A program made the position numbers and the translations under genes. The notes under the pieces were generated by a model. The model was not told the DNA's origin. It ran no database searches and saw nothing but the letters and a program-made list of their open reading frames with translations. Below, one piece after another: positions 44,850-56,269 of a stretch of 64,000 nucleotides of DNA. Origin of the DNA: Xanthostigma xanthostigma (taxonomy: Eukaryota; Arthropoda; Insecta; Raphidioptera; Raphidiidae); the NCBI GenBank assembly GCA_963575645.1, contig OY754466.1, forward strand, positions 17,276,001 to 17,340,000. Direction: 5' to 3'. The stretch's first letter is position 1; each line of letters opens with the position of its first letter.

Positions 44850-45085
44850 CTAGCGGCCTGATCTGGCTTCGCCCGAATTTGTAGATTGTCACAGTTTTTT
44901 CGTCGACTTACGCTGCAAAATTGGTCTCCACGAAAAGCGCTTTTATTTTAACGCGATAATATATAGCCTATATCCATCCTGAAGGTCCATTCTAAATATT
45001 TGTGTAAAAATTCCTGAAATCGGATAAGTAGTTCGGGTGATTACCTCCTACATCCAAACTTTACCTCTTTATATATTAGTACAGA
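44850..45085 (-). mobile_element. Complete short Helitron-like element (236 bp)
   Basis: On the minus strand it starts TCTGTACTAATATATAAAGA after A and ends GAAGCCAGATCAGGCCGCTAG before T, the A/T insertion and TC...CTAG ends of Helitrons. The interior (TTTTCGTGGAGACCAATTTT) is the family core. Non-autonomous. Confidence -1.
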
Positions 45086-45205
45086 TTTAAATCCCCCGTT
45101 CCTAAGTTTTCTTACTCCCCCAGACGACATCAATGCGGAAATACATTCGGAAATGTTCGTGTAATTTGTTTTTTTCAATGATTTTTTTTTAATTGTTGTT
45201 TTTTG

Positions 45206-45280
45206 TTTGTTTCAGGTGAGTGGTTTGAATTATTTTATTGACAAATAACAAATAATTTTTTAATACAGGTAAGATTTTCA
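45206..45280 (+). promoter_or_regulatory. Recursive-splice-like site pair
   Basis: TTTTGTTTGTTTCAG joins directly to GTGAGTGG at 45215/45216: a strong acceptor fused to a strong donor. Fifty-three bases later TTTTTTAATACAG joins GTAAGATT at 45268/45269. The short segment between has an in-frame stop, as in recursive-splicing exons of long introns. This is a motif-level call only. Confidence -1.
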
Positions 45281-45289
45281 TTTTTTGTA

Positions 45290-45890
45290 TATGGCATATA
45301 TTTCACAAAAGAAAATCTGGATATTCATGATTACAAAAAAATCTTTTCGCAACTTCAGTTTTAAAATCTATGATTGCAACGGTTAATTATAAATATTAAT
45401 TAAAATTACTTTAATTGCTGCTTTCATTATATATTTTGACTCAAATGGAGAACAATTAAGCGATCCAAAACAATTGATTAAGACAAAAGAAAACCATTCT
45501 TAAGTATTGTTGATTTGTGGCAAAGATAAATTAAAATTCAACATTTTGTTTTTATACTTGTTGACTTTTAAATATACAACTTGTTGACTTTTTGTGTATT
45601 TTTTAATAGCGCTGAAGAGTCACAAAGTGAACGACTATTAAAAGTTGATATATTGTTATTTAAATTTAAATGTGTGGGCTGTAACAAATTGTTTTTTGGT
45701 TGACACACAAAAAAATAAAGATATTCCACTTCAAATTCTGAATAAAGTATAATATTTGATATTTATTGTTAATGTCAACAGTTAATTTATTAAAAAAAAA
45801 ATTATAAAAATCTGCGCGAATATAAATGGTGTCCACTTAAACACATAAACGTAAAAAGTAACGCAACTTCTTGAAATCATCACACATGAA
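45290..45890. other. Unassigned AT-rich sequence
   Basis: No gene or bounded repeat was recognised. Confidence -1.
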
Positions 45891-45894
45891 GAGG

Positions 45895-46205
45895 AAAAGT
45901 TAATATGTTTGTATGCGGCGGATAATCTCAGAAACTACTGACCCGATTTGAAAAATTATTACACAAAAAGTCTAATTCTTCTTCAATAGCATAGGCTACA
46001 TATTATTACGATACGGTCAAAAGGGAATGAGAAGCTAACTAGAGATACAGAAAGCGATATATAAAAAGTTTGTTGTTATTTAGTAGCTTCTAGCAACTTT
46101 TTTCGCTTTATGTCTGGTGTCCTCTATAAAATTTACATCCTGAAAGGGTGAAGTGCAGAGTAACAAATTGTTTTAACAAATTCCAGTGGTACCCCCGAGT
46201 AAGTA
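45895..46205 (+). mobile_element. Helitron-like 5' fragment
   Basis: GGATAATCTCAGAAACTACT followed by GACCCGATTTGAAAAATTAT and AATAGCATAGGCTACATATT is the 5' region of the common insect Helitron-like repeats; no 3' end is seen. Confidence -1.
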
Positions 46206-46300
46206 ACTAGAGCCTTCTTTATATTTATTTATTTATAGTAATAGCTGTAATAGTCTGGTTTGAGTGTGTTGCTGTTACGTTCAATAGATGGACTGTTTTA

Positions 46301-46586
46301 CAGGCCTTTTTAAGTTCTACACTTTTTCTATATAGAAAGCATTCATATAGCTCTTACCGTTGAGACAGCGTTCTTAAGAAACTCATTCGCTCGACCGTTT
46401 TATCGTCGACTTACGTTGCAAAATGGGTCTCCACGAAAAGCGCTTTTATTTTAACGCCTAAATCAATCCTAAAGGTCCATTCTAAATATTGGTGAAAAAA
46501 ATTTTAAAATCGGATGAGTAGTTTTGGAGATTTACCTCCTACATCCAAACTTGCAAACTTTACCTCTTTATAATATTATTATAAAT
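46301..46586 (-). mobile_element. Helitron-like fragment (GGCTTCGC family)
   Basis: Shares GACCGTTTTATCGTCGACTT, GGTCTCCACGAAAAGCGC and the 5' terminal TACCTCCTACATCCAAACTT with 44850 and 35097; the 3' CTAG end is absent. Confidence -1.
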
Positions 46587-46599
46587 TCATTTGAATTAG

Positions 46600-47630
46600 G
46601 ATTTTCTATTGTACCGCTGGAATCTAGCTGTACTCTTAGTTTTGCAATCACCTTCTATACCTATATTTAATTTGCATGTAGGTATAGCGAATGTGGTTGT
46701 AAAAGTGAAAACTAAATTATTTTATCCTTTTTAAGAGTCATTTTAAATCGGTTAAATTAAAGAAAACTATATTTTGGGTCGTATTTCATAGATTCAACGT
46801 AAAGATTATTTCTATAGTCCACGGCCTATGCGGTGGGTATAAATCGTCGATTTTATGCAAATTTAAATAAGACCTTGCCATTTGCCATCACATTATGTTT
46901 TAGATTAGACAAACGATCTGCTTTGCAACATAACGTGTGTGAAATGTATCCGAAACACCTACTATACTTTACCAATTATCGAGTGTACTTCGGAAACTAT
47001 CTGTGAGATCCGTGAAGACGATTTTATTTGGCGTTTTATGCAATTAACAAAATATTCATCGGTGATTCATGAATCATGACCTTACAACACAAATAAGTAA
47101 TAAAACTATTTAAAATGCTCAAGGCAAGACCAGTCAAAGATAATATTTTTTTTTCGATCTTTATTATATTGAACTGCAGATTATATATTTAGTGAAATGC
47201 ACTCACTTTTTAGGCCTTGATTTTGACGGGAACATTATTTGAATCTGATAAAAAGTATAGTTAAGTTTGGGTACCAATTGATAGTGAAACGAGTTTCGGC
47301 AAAATGAATCGTCCTCGGACAGATTTTGGTACAGATTACAGACAAACAAACATTCTCGACATGTTTTCCGGTCTACGCAAAAGCCTTCAGGTTTCAAGAA
47401 AACGAAACTGCAGGCTACCCGTTACTATTTTATATTTTAAAGTTTATTACGTAGAAATAACTTTGCCTCAACAAAAAAGAAAGCATGGTAGAGTTAGTTC
47501 AAGTTGACACTGTGAACCAAGATACGGACCCATTATCTTGGTTTTAGAAGATGGATAGATACATAGATAGAGTTATTTACAATTATATTTACAAGATTTA
47601 CAAGAATTTGTGTAGTGTATAATTCCTAGA
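46600..47630. other. Unassigned sequence
   Basis: Two overlapping frames (47203-47397 minus, 47304-47507 plus) lack recognisable motifs. No element boundaries were found. Confidence -1.
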
Positions 47631-47639
47631 AGAAGATTC

Positions 47640-47900
47640 TAGATTATAGACGCTCAACAGCTGAGATCATCAGCGTCTCTTAGTTTTAGATTAGCACGTT
47701 TTTAATGCGTATTTTTAATAGTTTCCAGAGAACTTTGGTACAGAATTTTGTGTCGTTTTTAATAGTACTATATATTAATTAGTAATTACAATCATCTTCC
47801 TCATGATGCTGACAAGGTTAGCGAAACGTGTGTGGAAAAAAGTGTTAGTATTTTGTATCCTGCAGTGTCATCACACTAAATGGTTCTTTCATCTTCTTTA
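47640..47900 (+). mobile_element. Penelope-like remnant
   Basis: Begins with the hairpin AGACGCTCAACAGCTGAGAT...CATCAGCGTCT (47650-47680, shared with 11188). It carries a degraded hammerhead-like CTCATGA...GCTGACAAGGTTAGCGAAACG at 47801-47829. No coding frame. Confidence -1.
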
Positions 47901-48003
47901 AATTCATTGAGTAATTAATGTAAACATATAAATAAATATAAAATTTGATTCACAAAAAGTTTGATTTGAACAAGAAACGCTAAAACAGTATCGTTATCCA
48001 TAA

Positions 48004-48262
48004 GCAGCCCCGGATCTATAGGGGGGTAAACCGGGGCACCCGCCCCGGGCGGCAGTTTAAGAGGGCGCCAAAACCATAATATAATATGGGTGAAAACCAC
48101 ATCTAATCAGTCCTTTTTTCGATTTACTCAATCTGCTTGTTTTCTGACAGTTTCCCGTTCACGAAAAATACCAACCATTATATATTTGTGAGTTTTTTTA
48201 AGTAATTTATCTCAAATGCTGGAGAGAGGGGGCGCCATTATCAAGGTCCTGCCCCGGTTCGA
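48004..48262. mobile_element. hAT-like MITE remnant
   Basis: CAGCCCCGGATCTATAGGGG with GGCACCCGCCCCGGGC on the left; GGGGGCGCCATTATCAAGG and CCTGCCCCGG on the right. G/C-rich ends around an AT-rich core resemble 6794-7206; no TSD found. Confidence -1.
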
Positions 48263-48609
48263 AAAAATCGTATGAAAATAAATAAGTATCATGTTGAATT
48301 TTAAACAAAATTCACTTTATTGTAATTATTTGCAGCTGCGAGCAGAAAATTTATAGTTTGTACATTTGATAATAAATTAAACATAGAATATCTTTTTTTT
48401 CTATAATAGGTCGCTTTCACTTGAACTGAACATCGGTAATAACTAATAATATTTCTATAAAATAAATGTTATTTGATTAATGTGAGAATAATCATAAACA
48501 TTTAATTTTAAGTATGTCAGTACAAAAAGAGAATTTTTGATATAATCGTATGATTGAAATAGCGTAGACAATATGAGCCATTTTCATATAAAATATGAAA
48601 AAATTCTTT

Positions 48610-48744
48610 AATTTAGAGGTGAAAATAGGGCTAAAAATTTGTTTTCTACTTTTTATATAATTTTCAATATTTACTTGTCTTTTAGCTTGTCGTATAAAAT
48701 ATAAAAAAAAAACATTTTTTAGCCCTATTTTCACCTCTAAATTA
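48610..48744. repeat. 29-bp perfect inverted repeat
   Basis: TAATTTAGAGGTGAAAATAG...AAAAA and TTTTTAGCCCTATTTTCACC...AATTA pair perfectly across a 77-nt AT-rich loop. Confidence -1.
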
Positions 48745-48749
48745 AAATT

Positions 48750-49610
48750 AGAAATATTGGTGGTAGTGTTCCGGGAGATATGGGACTTTTTTGTAGGAGA
48801 ATTCCTCCTCTTTCAGAATCTTTTTTGTGATTTCAGATATCTGTAATAGTTTTTGAGATATTCGCAGAAAACCAAACCCCTCTTTTTTTGTTTACTAAAA
48901 TGTTTAAATAACTTTTGCAATTTTTCGTCCCCCACAATTTTTTCAAAAACTTTCTAGATGTCATTCCGAATCGAATAAATAACATGATCATAATTTTCGG
49001 TGAAGGAAGACTGGAATTCATCAATTAATCATGTGAATTAGACTATATCTCGTTTTGTGATGAAAATCGTATATTTTTAACGAGATTTTGACTTAGAAGA
49101 AAAAAAGTCTATATTATCTTGAATTTTTGGAATCCATCAACACGTCAACAAGCATTACTAGAACCTCCTGTTTAGGGCATCTTTTACTCGGTCGCACTCT
49201 GATTAGAAAATTGTCCCTCCCAAAATCTAGTCGAGGAAAGTCAATGTACATATAGGAGGGTCAATATTTTGAAACGGCTCAATTGTTTTTTATGTAAACA
49301 ATCATGTAAATATTTAATTCGATGTAGGTATATGTAAATTGCGCGCCTATCTTCGATTTCATTATCTGTTTTTGAAGGTATGCCGCCTTCTTAACGCAAA
49401 TTTGTATGTATTTTGTGTGGGTTGATTCATTTAGCCGTGTTTTTCTTGTGTGTGGGTTTCATTTTGCTAAACCCAAAAGGGAGGAGTCACCCATCATCAA
49501 TGGTCCCGTTGTGGGCTTTTTTTTAATATTCATGTTTGTTTGCATTTGAATACATTTATGTCTTAAGAGGTCATGAACGGAATCCATTGGAATTGTTGTG
49601 AGGAATTCGC
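48750..49610. other. Unassigned AT-rich sequence
   Basis: No gene or bounded repeat was recognised. Confidence -1.
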
Positions 49611-49615
49611 ATAAA

Positions 49616-49980
49616 AAACACGGCTTGTAATAATAATAATGCGTTTAAATTCCGTTTCTCGTCTTTATGTCATAACAGACGCCATTCGCACCTTTACTAT
49701 TTTCCATCTATCACACTTCTCGTTATTTTCTACATTTTTTTAAACTTCCACTTAATTAATAGCAATGGGTGAATGAAGGAGTTTTAGGACATTAGGATAA
49801 GGTAGGCAAATTTTGAGCATAGGAGTTTGACATGGCCTTGAATAAGGAACTATCTCGATATTTATCTGGAATTATTGATGGAAACCATGGAAAACCTCAA
49901 CAAGATGGCCGATACCTCCCGAATTCGAGTGTAATGCTTTCATCACTACGCCACCTCGCTCGATGAAAACACGACTTGTA
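49616..49980 (-). mobile_element. SINE with tRNA-Ala-like head, copy 3, with TSD
   Basis: Tail (AAT)n at 49630, body ATGCGTTTAAATTCCGTTTC, head at the right with an internal deletion that removed the B box. Flanks AAAACACGGCTTGTA (49616-49629) and AAAACACGACTTGTA (to 49980) form the TSD. Confidence -1.
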
Positions 49981-49984
49981 TAAT

Positions 49985-52900
49985 ATATAAAACGATTTTC
50001 TTGTCGTCAGTTTTCTACTAACTAGGTCGCAAGAAAAGGCATATAAATCGTGTGTTTTAGCCGAACATTCAGTAAGAAAGGGTCATGTTATTTTTTAATG
50101 GTATATGTGATTCGAATAACGTCTTTATCAACATTCTACTAAACCTATGTTTGAGCCTTTTTGACAGTTCTAATGGAACTGTTCCGCATTTTTAGTAGAT
50201 TCTAGACAAGATTGACATTAGAGCCGCGACTTTTTTCAAAACCATAAATCACCGTAAAAGATGTTTTCAATTTTGGTTTTTTAAGTCATTTTTCTCTTCT
50301 GGATAAATTATAATAGTAATTAGTAGTCATCGTTGCTTTTCTTTAATCTACGAACAGATAGGGCTATTGGTATCTAGCGCCAATTCATATTTTCATATAT
50401 TTTTAATTATTTAATTGAACTTGGGAACTGGTGGCATTTAATAGATGAACCATTGCTATACGTTCGGCAATCTTAAAGCTCTTCATCCTTTCATTCATTT
50501 GTATTATTACCTAAAAATCATCTTCATTGGTTCCAGTCCACTAAAAATTAAAATTTATCTAAAAAACTGAGTGCGTGTAACTTTTACGCGCGTTTGAAGT
50601 TAAACTTCTTATAATTTGTTTTTACCACTCTCACTTTTTGGAAAAATATTTACTCACAAATTAAATCACTCGTAAATTAAATTACGTCGGCTTTGCTTAT
50701 TGTTTTGCGTCCGTAGCTATGTTTCCCACAGATGCGTATTGATGCCGCCATCTGTCAGTCGATGCCTTTTAATAGCCGAAACTGCGTAAACACGTTACTT
50801 CTGAAGAAAGATCTGAGTTACTCTCAAGTCGCGCCTAAAGAAGTTTTATTTAAAAAATTGGTTGTTAAATGACACCAGGTACAAAACAGCCATTCGGTGT
50901 ATTTACAAGTCCGTAATTATAATTTGAAGCGTTGGTTGTTATCATCATAAATATAATCCCACACTCTCTGTCCACTCCATAATCTCAAAACATGCCTCGA
51001 CTATAAGTATTCCTTTTAAAACTATTCACTATCATTTGTTTACTACATCAGCTGCGTAGCCCATGTCCAGATCTGGACTAAAACTATTCTGTACCCTGCG
51101 TTGTCCGATAAAAATGACTATATCGAAAGAATCGAAGAAACACCACTGAAATTAAAGAACCACTTGACGGATTTAAATGATTTTTTTACAGCTTATTGAA
51201 GGCATAAAAAACAAGGACTTGATCAAAGGATTTTTGTTTTGGTTGAAAACTTCGGCTTTTATAACAATCTGTCCTTGCAAATTCGGGTGTTAGCTTTTAG
51301 ATGCCGCCATTTTATTAATTAAAAAAAATTTCGATTAAGTCCTAGATTTACTATTTAACTAAAGACTTTTCTTTGTTTCATCGATTTTGGATGAACCAGC
51401 ACAAAGTTATGATGGTCACCGCAAAGTATTATCTACTTGTGGGAGGGGTCCAACAGATGGCTATAACTTTGTTCAAAATTTTTTTTTTTTTTTGAAAATT
51501 TTTGAAGTCAAGTAGAAATATTATTAGGTCCATAAAATAAATTAAATTTTGTCGAAATTTTTTTTTTTAATTTTTTCATGACTTGGACTGCTCCTAGCCC
51601 CTTAAACAATATAAATAATTCGTTCCCCGCCCCAAAATGTTTCTGATTTTCAATAATATAAAAAAAAACAAAATAAAAAAAAAATCATTAAAATCGGAGC
51701 TGTTCTTGCGGAGTTCGAAGTTTTGCCTGTTTTATGTATTCATTGACGCGACTAATATTTGAAATGCCATCCGTTTTTTAACAAAATGCAATCTTTTTAT
51801 TTTAAGACAGAACATACGCAATCTTTAAATGTCCATAACACACAGTGTAAGAGAAAAGGATAGCCGATCCACGTGCGCGATGTATTAGGCTAAACCGAAT
51901 TTATATACAGTGTTTATTTCTGCTTTTTTATGTATAAAAAAACTATTTTCGCGAATTCTGTTATACGAAATTTATGTAAAATGTTCTCCTATTTCGTTTG
52001 ACAGGTTTCGAACCGATCTGATTTAAATTGAGCGAATTATAAGCGAGTAACTTTTTTGTTTTCAATTTGCTCCCCTCTGGGACCAAAATTCAAAAATCCG
52101 ACTCCGTTAGGATCTGTCCCATGCCCTATATTATAAGTGTGCCAAATTTCAACTTTTTATGTCTACGGACAGATCAACAATATAGGTAATTAGATTCGAT
52201 TTTATTTACAGATTTTCTTTACGCTTTTTTCTTACGTTTTTTTCCAGCCCTCTCCATTCATATCTATAACGTGTCATGAGGAACCTCGTTCTAAAATTGT
52301 GCACGCTGCTGACCTGTGAAAATAGATTAGATACACGTCTATGACAGATCCAACTAGTGATCCCAATAAGGCTGTAGTTATTTTTGTGAAGGTGGACCAG
52401 TTTATGTTACGTGTATGGAAAGACGGCATATGGTCATTTTATCACATAATAACATAATGCGCATGTGCGTGTATTATGTAAGAATAAACATCTAAATAAA
52501 CAAAAAAAAAATGTCTTGTCATTCAACGTATTGATAGTTTTTTATAGTGCAGATAATTGGATCGTAAATTGAACATTTCATTTAATTACGACAATTACGT
52601 CGTACGATGTTGGCGCCTGGAAAACCAGGAAAACTTAGAGAATTACCATTCCAACCCACAACTGGGGAATGGTACCTACTAGTTTATAGGTCAAAAAAAA
52701 CTTTTAAAAAATTTTACAATATCTTTTCGTTTTGAGATCCCCCGAATCCAAAAAACATATTTTTGGAAAAACTCTGTGCGTCTGTTTGTCTGTTAGATTG
52801 ATAGTCTATTAGCACGATACCTACAGATCAAAAAGATGAACGGATTGAAACCAACTTTTGGAAAGTTGTTCTTGTTTGGTATACAAATATGAAGAGCCCT

Positions 52901-53160
52901 ATTGTTTTTGGGGAAAATCGGCGCATGTGAAGAAGAGTTATATGCTATAACGGTGTTTTTTTATATAATAATGGTATACTTTTAATAACGGCTTATTATT
53001 CTAATTATTTTTTCAAGAAAGTTATCTTAATTTTTTTTTCTATAGGTACTTCATAGTGAAATATTTTGAAAATGAAAAAATATCAGCTGTTATTTTGTTT
53101 TGTAGATCTGTCAGAAATAAACTAGTTAAGCATTCTTTGATTAATTTTTACATAACGTGG
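49985..53160. other. Unassigned AT-rich sequence
   Basis: About 3.2 kb without a recognisable gene, RNA gene or bounded element. Phrases such as ACCAAAATTCAAAAATCCGA and TGTGCCAAATTTCAACTTTT (52083-52160) are typical of old repeat DNA but were not assigned. Confidence -1.
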
Positions 53161-53439
53161 AACATGGCAACGAATAGCAAATATCATATTGAATACTAGC
53201 CATTACCCGCGTCACCTCACACGATATCAGAAATTTTCTTTTCTTTATTAAGTATACTATATCAAATGTCAATATTTCTGAAGTCGGAATGGTCCCGTCG
53301 CACAATTGGCTGTAAGTTTTTTTTACAGAACAGAGAAATCATGGAAATGTCACGGAAACATGCAAACTTGACGACTTTAAATTTCGTTTTCTGTAAATAA
53401 AAAAAGACTGTGTATTTCACACTATACACACGACAGAAG

Positions 53440-53645
53440 TAAAACTGGTATAGTTGTAAAAAAAGTAGCACCGACCGCCGGAATCAAACCTATACGACTT
53501 TTAGATTACGAAGCAACTGTTCTACCTTGCTGTCAACGTAACTTAATGTTCTACAGCCGGTTTTTTTAGTATACAGTATACGTACATTGCGACACGTTCG
53601 TTACATTTTCAATCTTATGAATTAATTTTACTCTACCGTGCTAAA
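53440..53645 (-). mobile_element. SINE with tRNA-Thr-like head, copy 2
   Basis: Minus-strand GTAGAACAGTTGCTTCGTAA and GGTTTGATTCCGG correspond to the D-arm/anticodon and B-box parts of the copy at 5308. Flanking similarity continues over about 95 bp 5' of the tRNA-like part. Confidence -1.
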
Positions 53646-53808
53646 AGAAGTTTTACTCCAGGTTATGGATATATGATGCTGTAAAATTATTCAGACGTTC
53701 GGAAGTGGGTGAAGATACATAGAAAGATTCCATTATAGATAGATACATATGTAGTTGCATACATAAAAAGAGAGTAAAACAGTGTGTTCTTAAAACCACA
53801 CGGTAAAA

Positions 53809-54327
53809 GTGAAACTCTCTCTTTCTCACTCTTACCCACCGGTATACTTTCGCACCCTCTCTCATTCACCTACGGTGGAAACACTGCAAACTTTAAAGAG
53901 CGTCATCTGGGACAATTTATTGAAACAGAAGAAACATCTTTTCATTTATTTTTTGCTGCCATCTATTAACGAGTTATCTAATTCCTCCACACCAGTACCA
54001 CGGCTGTATTCTTTTCTTCTTACCACGGTCTACTTCCGAAACAAGAAACTTCATTTCAAAAATGCGAGACGCGATTTCTTTGATTTTTAAAGTGAATAAC
54101 TTTTTATTCGACTTCGCGCTAGTTTAACACTGGCGTTAAAAGGCAACTTAATACTAATAATTTTCGTGCCTGTGTGTTAACCAACTAGATTTAATTTTTC
54201 TTCTTTTTGTAAGAATGATTTTATAAAGTTTTATGTACAGGGGCAGGAGGAAGATCAAACTTTAGTTTGATCCTGTCCCTGTTGCCTAAATTTGTACATT
54301 TAGAGCAATAAACATTTATTATTATAT
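53809..54327 (+). pseudogene. Possible LINE 3' end
   Basis: A plus frame ends TVYFRNKKLHFKNARRDFFD at 54090, followed by a UTR with a hairpin (GATCAAACTTTAGTTTGATC) and an AATAAACATTTATTATTAT tail ending near 54327. The short 3' UTR, AATAAA and TTA-rich tail suggest a truncated non-LTR element. The peptide is not diagnostic. Confidence -1.
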
Positions 54328-54361
54328 TGTGTTTAATTTTCTGGTTTCACGTCCATTATAT

Positions 54362-54590
54362 TGATAATTGTAGATGATAGCGGGACAGTGGACAGGTACA
54401 AAAAATCAAACACCTTATTTGGCTTTGTGTTTGGTAAACCGTTTGAATATAATGTATAGCTTTTACAACAATAACATCTTCCAGCTAAGTATCTGAAGAA
54501 GCTGGGATCTCCAGCGAAACGTCGTACAAAGCCAAATAAGGTGTTTGATTTTTTGTACCTGTCCACTGTCCCGCTATCATCTACAATTAT
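54362..54590 (+). repeat. Foldback with hammerhead-like motif (Penelope-like)
   Basis: Arms 54362-54426 and 54529-54590 are inverse copies (ATAATTGTAGATGATAGCGG, GACAGTGGACAGGTACAAAA). Between them lies the motif at 54493-54523. Two inverted ends of one retroelement, as at 21520, would explain it. Confidence -1.
54493..54523 (+). ncRNA. Hammerhead-like ribozyme motif, best copy
   Basis: CTGAAGA, then stem II GCTGG/CCAGC with loop GATCT, then GAAACGTC. GTAT before and GTAC after can form a 4-bp stem I with one G-U pair, placing a cleavage site after GTC. One extra A sits between the core and stem II; stem III (ACGT) is minimal and would need dimerisation. Confidence -1.
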
Positions 54591-54639
54591 TGTGTTTAAT
54601 GCTTTATTTATATTATATAATTATCTGAGGTGCATCAAT

Positions 54640-55105
54640 AGACCGAAATAGAGTGTTTAAAATCCAGAAGAAAATTTTGAGATCAATATTTAATTTGAAA
54701 TATATGGACTCTTGCCGACCACTTTTAAAAAAAATATAATTTTAACATACTACGGGGTTTTTGGTTATGAACTTATTACTGAAATGTACAAATTATATTA
54801 TTTCGTTAATAAAGATTACAATTTGAGGCACTATAATACACGACCCAATAATGTTGCCATAAAACATAAAACTGCATTTTATGAAAAATGCCCTACATAT
54901 ATAGGTTACAAAATTTACGGAAGGCTGCCACAAAGGATTAAAAAAGAAAAGAATTCGAAGAAGTTCCAAAAAGAATTAAAGCAATATTTCCTTAGATCTG
55001 TGCCTTATGATCTTTGCGACTTGATGTAAGCAAGTAAAGTGACGTTTTGTATCCATTTTTCTTTTGGCAATGCAAATAAATATGTATTATTATTATTATT
55101 ATTAA
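54640..55105 (+). pseudogene. 5'-truncated LINE, C-terminal end of reverse-transcriptase ORF, one frameshift
   Basis: From about 54650 one frame reads KIQKKILRSIFNLKYMDSC. After the A run at 54726-54732 the frame shifts and continues ILTYYGVFGYELITEMYKLY, NLRHYNTRPNNVA, YIGYKIYGRLPQRIKKEKN and FQKELKQYFLRSVPYDLCDL, with a stop at 55027-55029. This is the C-terminal region after the reverse transcriptase of Jockey/CR1-type elements. The tail is AATAAATATG then (TTA)n at 55084-55105. A single A-run slip breaks the frame, so the copy is dead but fairly young. Confidence -1.
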
Positions 55106-55109
55106 CAGT

Positions 55110-55520
55110 TGATTAGCGACATATAATATTTTTGTTTTTGTGTAAGAAGTATTTACTTGAGTCGAGTAAAACGGCACTGCACACAGGTTTGTGCAAGCGA
55201 CCGTCAGTATTTCTATGTTCGCGTAAATGAGTCTGTAATTATGCAAATTTAGCACTTAAAAAATTAATTTAGAACCAACTGAGTAATTAAAATGTTGACA
55301 CGGTTCCACGTACATAGATTAAGTACTAACCGTGCAAAGTACGCAATACTATAATAATTATTACTGGTTTCCGTTTCCCTGTTTGAACTATTTTAGACGT
55401 ATATCCATTTATACAGGGTCGCTATTTAAAAATGGAACTAAACGTAATTTGCTAAAACTGTTAGAAAACAACGTATTTTTAGATTGACAAAACACCGTCA
55501 CAGTTCACCATTGTGTACAA
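55110..55520. other. Unassigned sequence
   Basis: No gene or bounded repeat was recognised. Confidence -1.
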
Positions 55521-55529
55521 AATATTTAC

Positions 55530-56264
55530 AAATTATATACAGAAACCTTCCTTGTTTATCGCTCTTTCTATTAGTGAAAACCGTATTAAAATCCGTTCGG
55601 TAGTTTTTGAGTTTACCGCGTTCAGACAGACAGACGGGGCGCTAGGACTTTGTTTTAATAGACTAGCGGCCCAGTTCGGCTTCGCCCGAATTTGTAGATT
55701 GCCACCGTTTTTTCGTCGACTTACGTTGGAAAATTGGAAATTGGAAAACTCGATAATATATAGCCTGTATCCATCCTGAAGGTCCATTCTAAATATTGGT
55801 GAAAAAAATTGAAATCGGATGAGTAGTTTCGGAGATTCCTCCTACATCCAAACTTTATATTATTATATTATATAGCGGTCCGTCCCGTTTCACCCGGGTG
55901 CGATAGATATAATTCTGCAAAATGTATTTCGTTTGTGGCTCGACGTCTGAATTAATAGCTTCGAACAAATTGCAAATTCTAACAGATGCCGCTATTTGGT
56001 ACTAAACAGTGTTGTTTGTTTGCTTCTGAACTATTAGTTCAGAAGAAAACAAACAGATGTCATTACGTGTTACTAAAAAAGGTTTTTTGAGAAAATACCG
56101 CAATTATGTTCTAAATATTCAATAAAAACTATCCTATAGCCCAAGTTGCACCAAGCAAGACACATTTACAAATTTTCATTAAAATCTGTTCAGTGGTTTC
56201 GGTGATTAGCGCGGCCAAAATTGTGATACGGGAATTTTATATAGATAGATAGATAGATGACGTG
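55530..56264 (-). mobile_element. Cluster of three adjoining Helitron-like pieces
   Basis: 55530-55661 is a minus-strand 5' piece (GTTTACCGCGTTCAGACAGA). 55663-55874 is a copy of the 236-bp family, beginning CTAGCGGCCCAGTTCGGCTT. 55875-56264 is the CCCGGGTG family (AGCGGTCCGTCCCGTTTC) with the hairpin TCTGAACTATTAGTTCAGA. All three face the same way. It ends in (TAGA)n at 56250-56265. Confidence -1.
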
Positions 56265-56269
56265 TTTTC

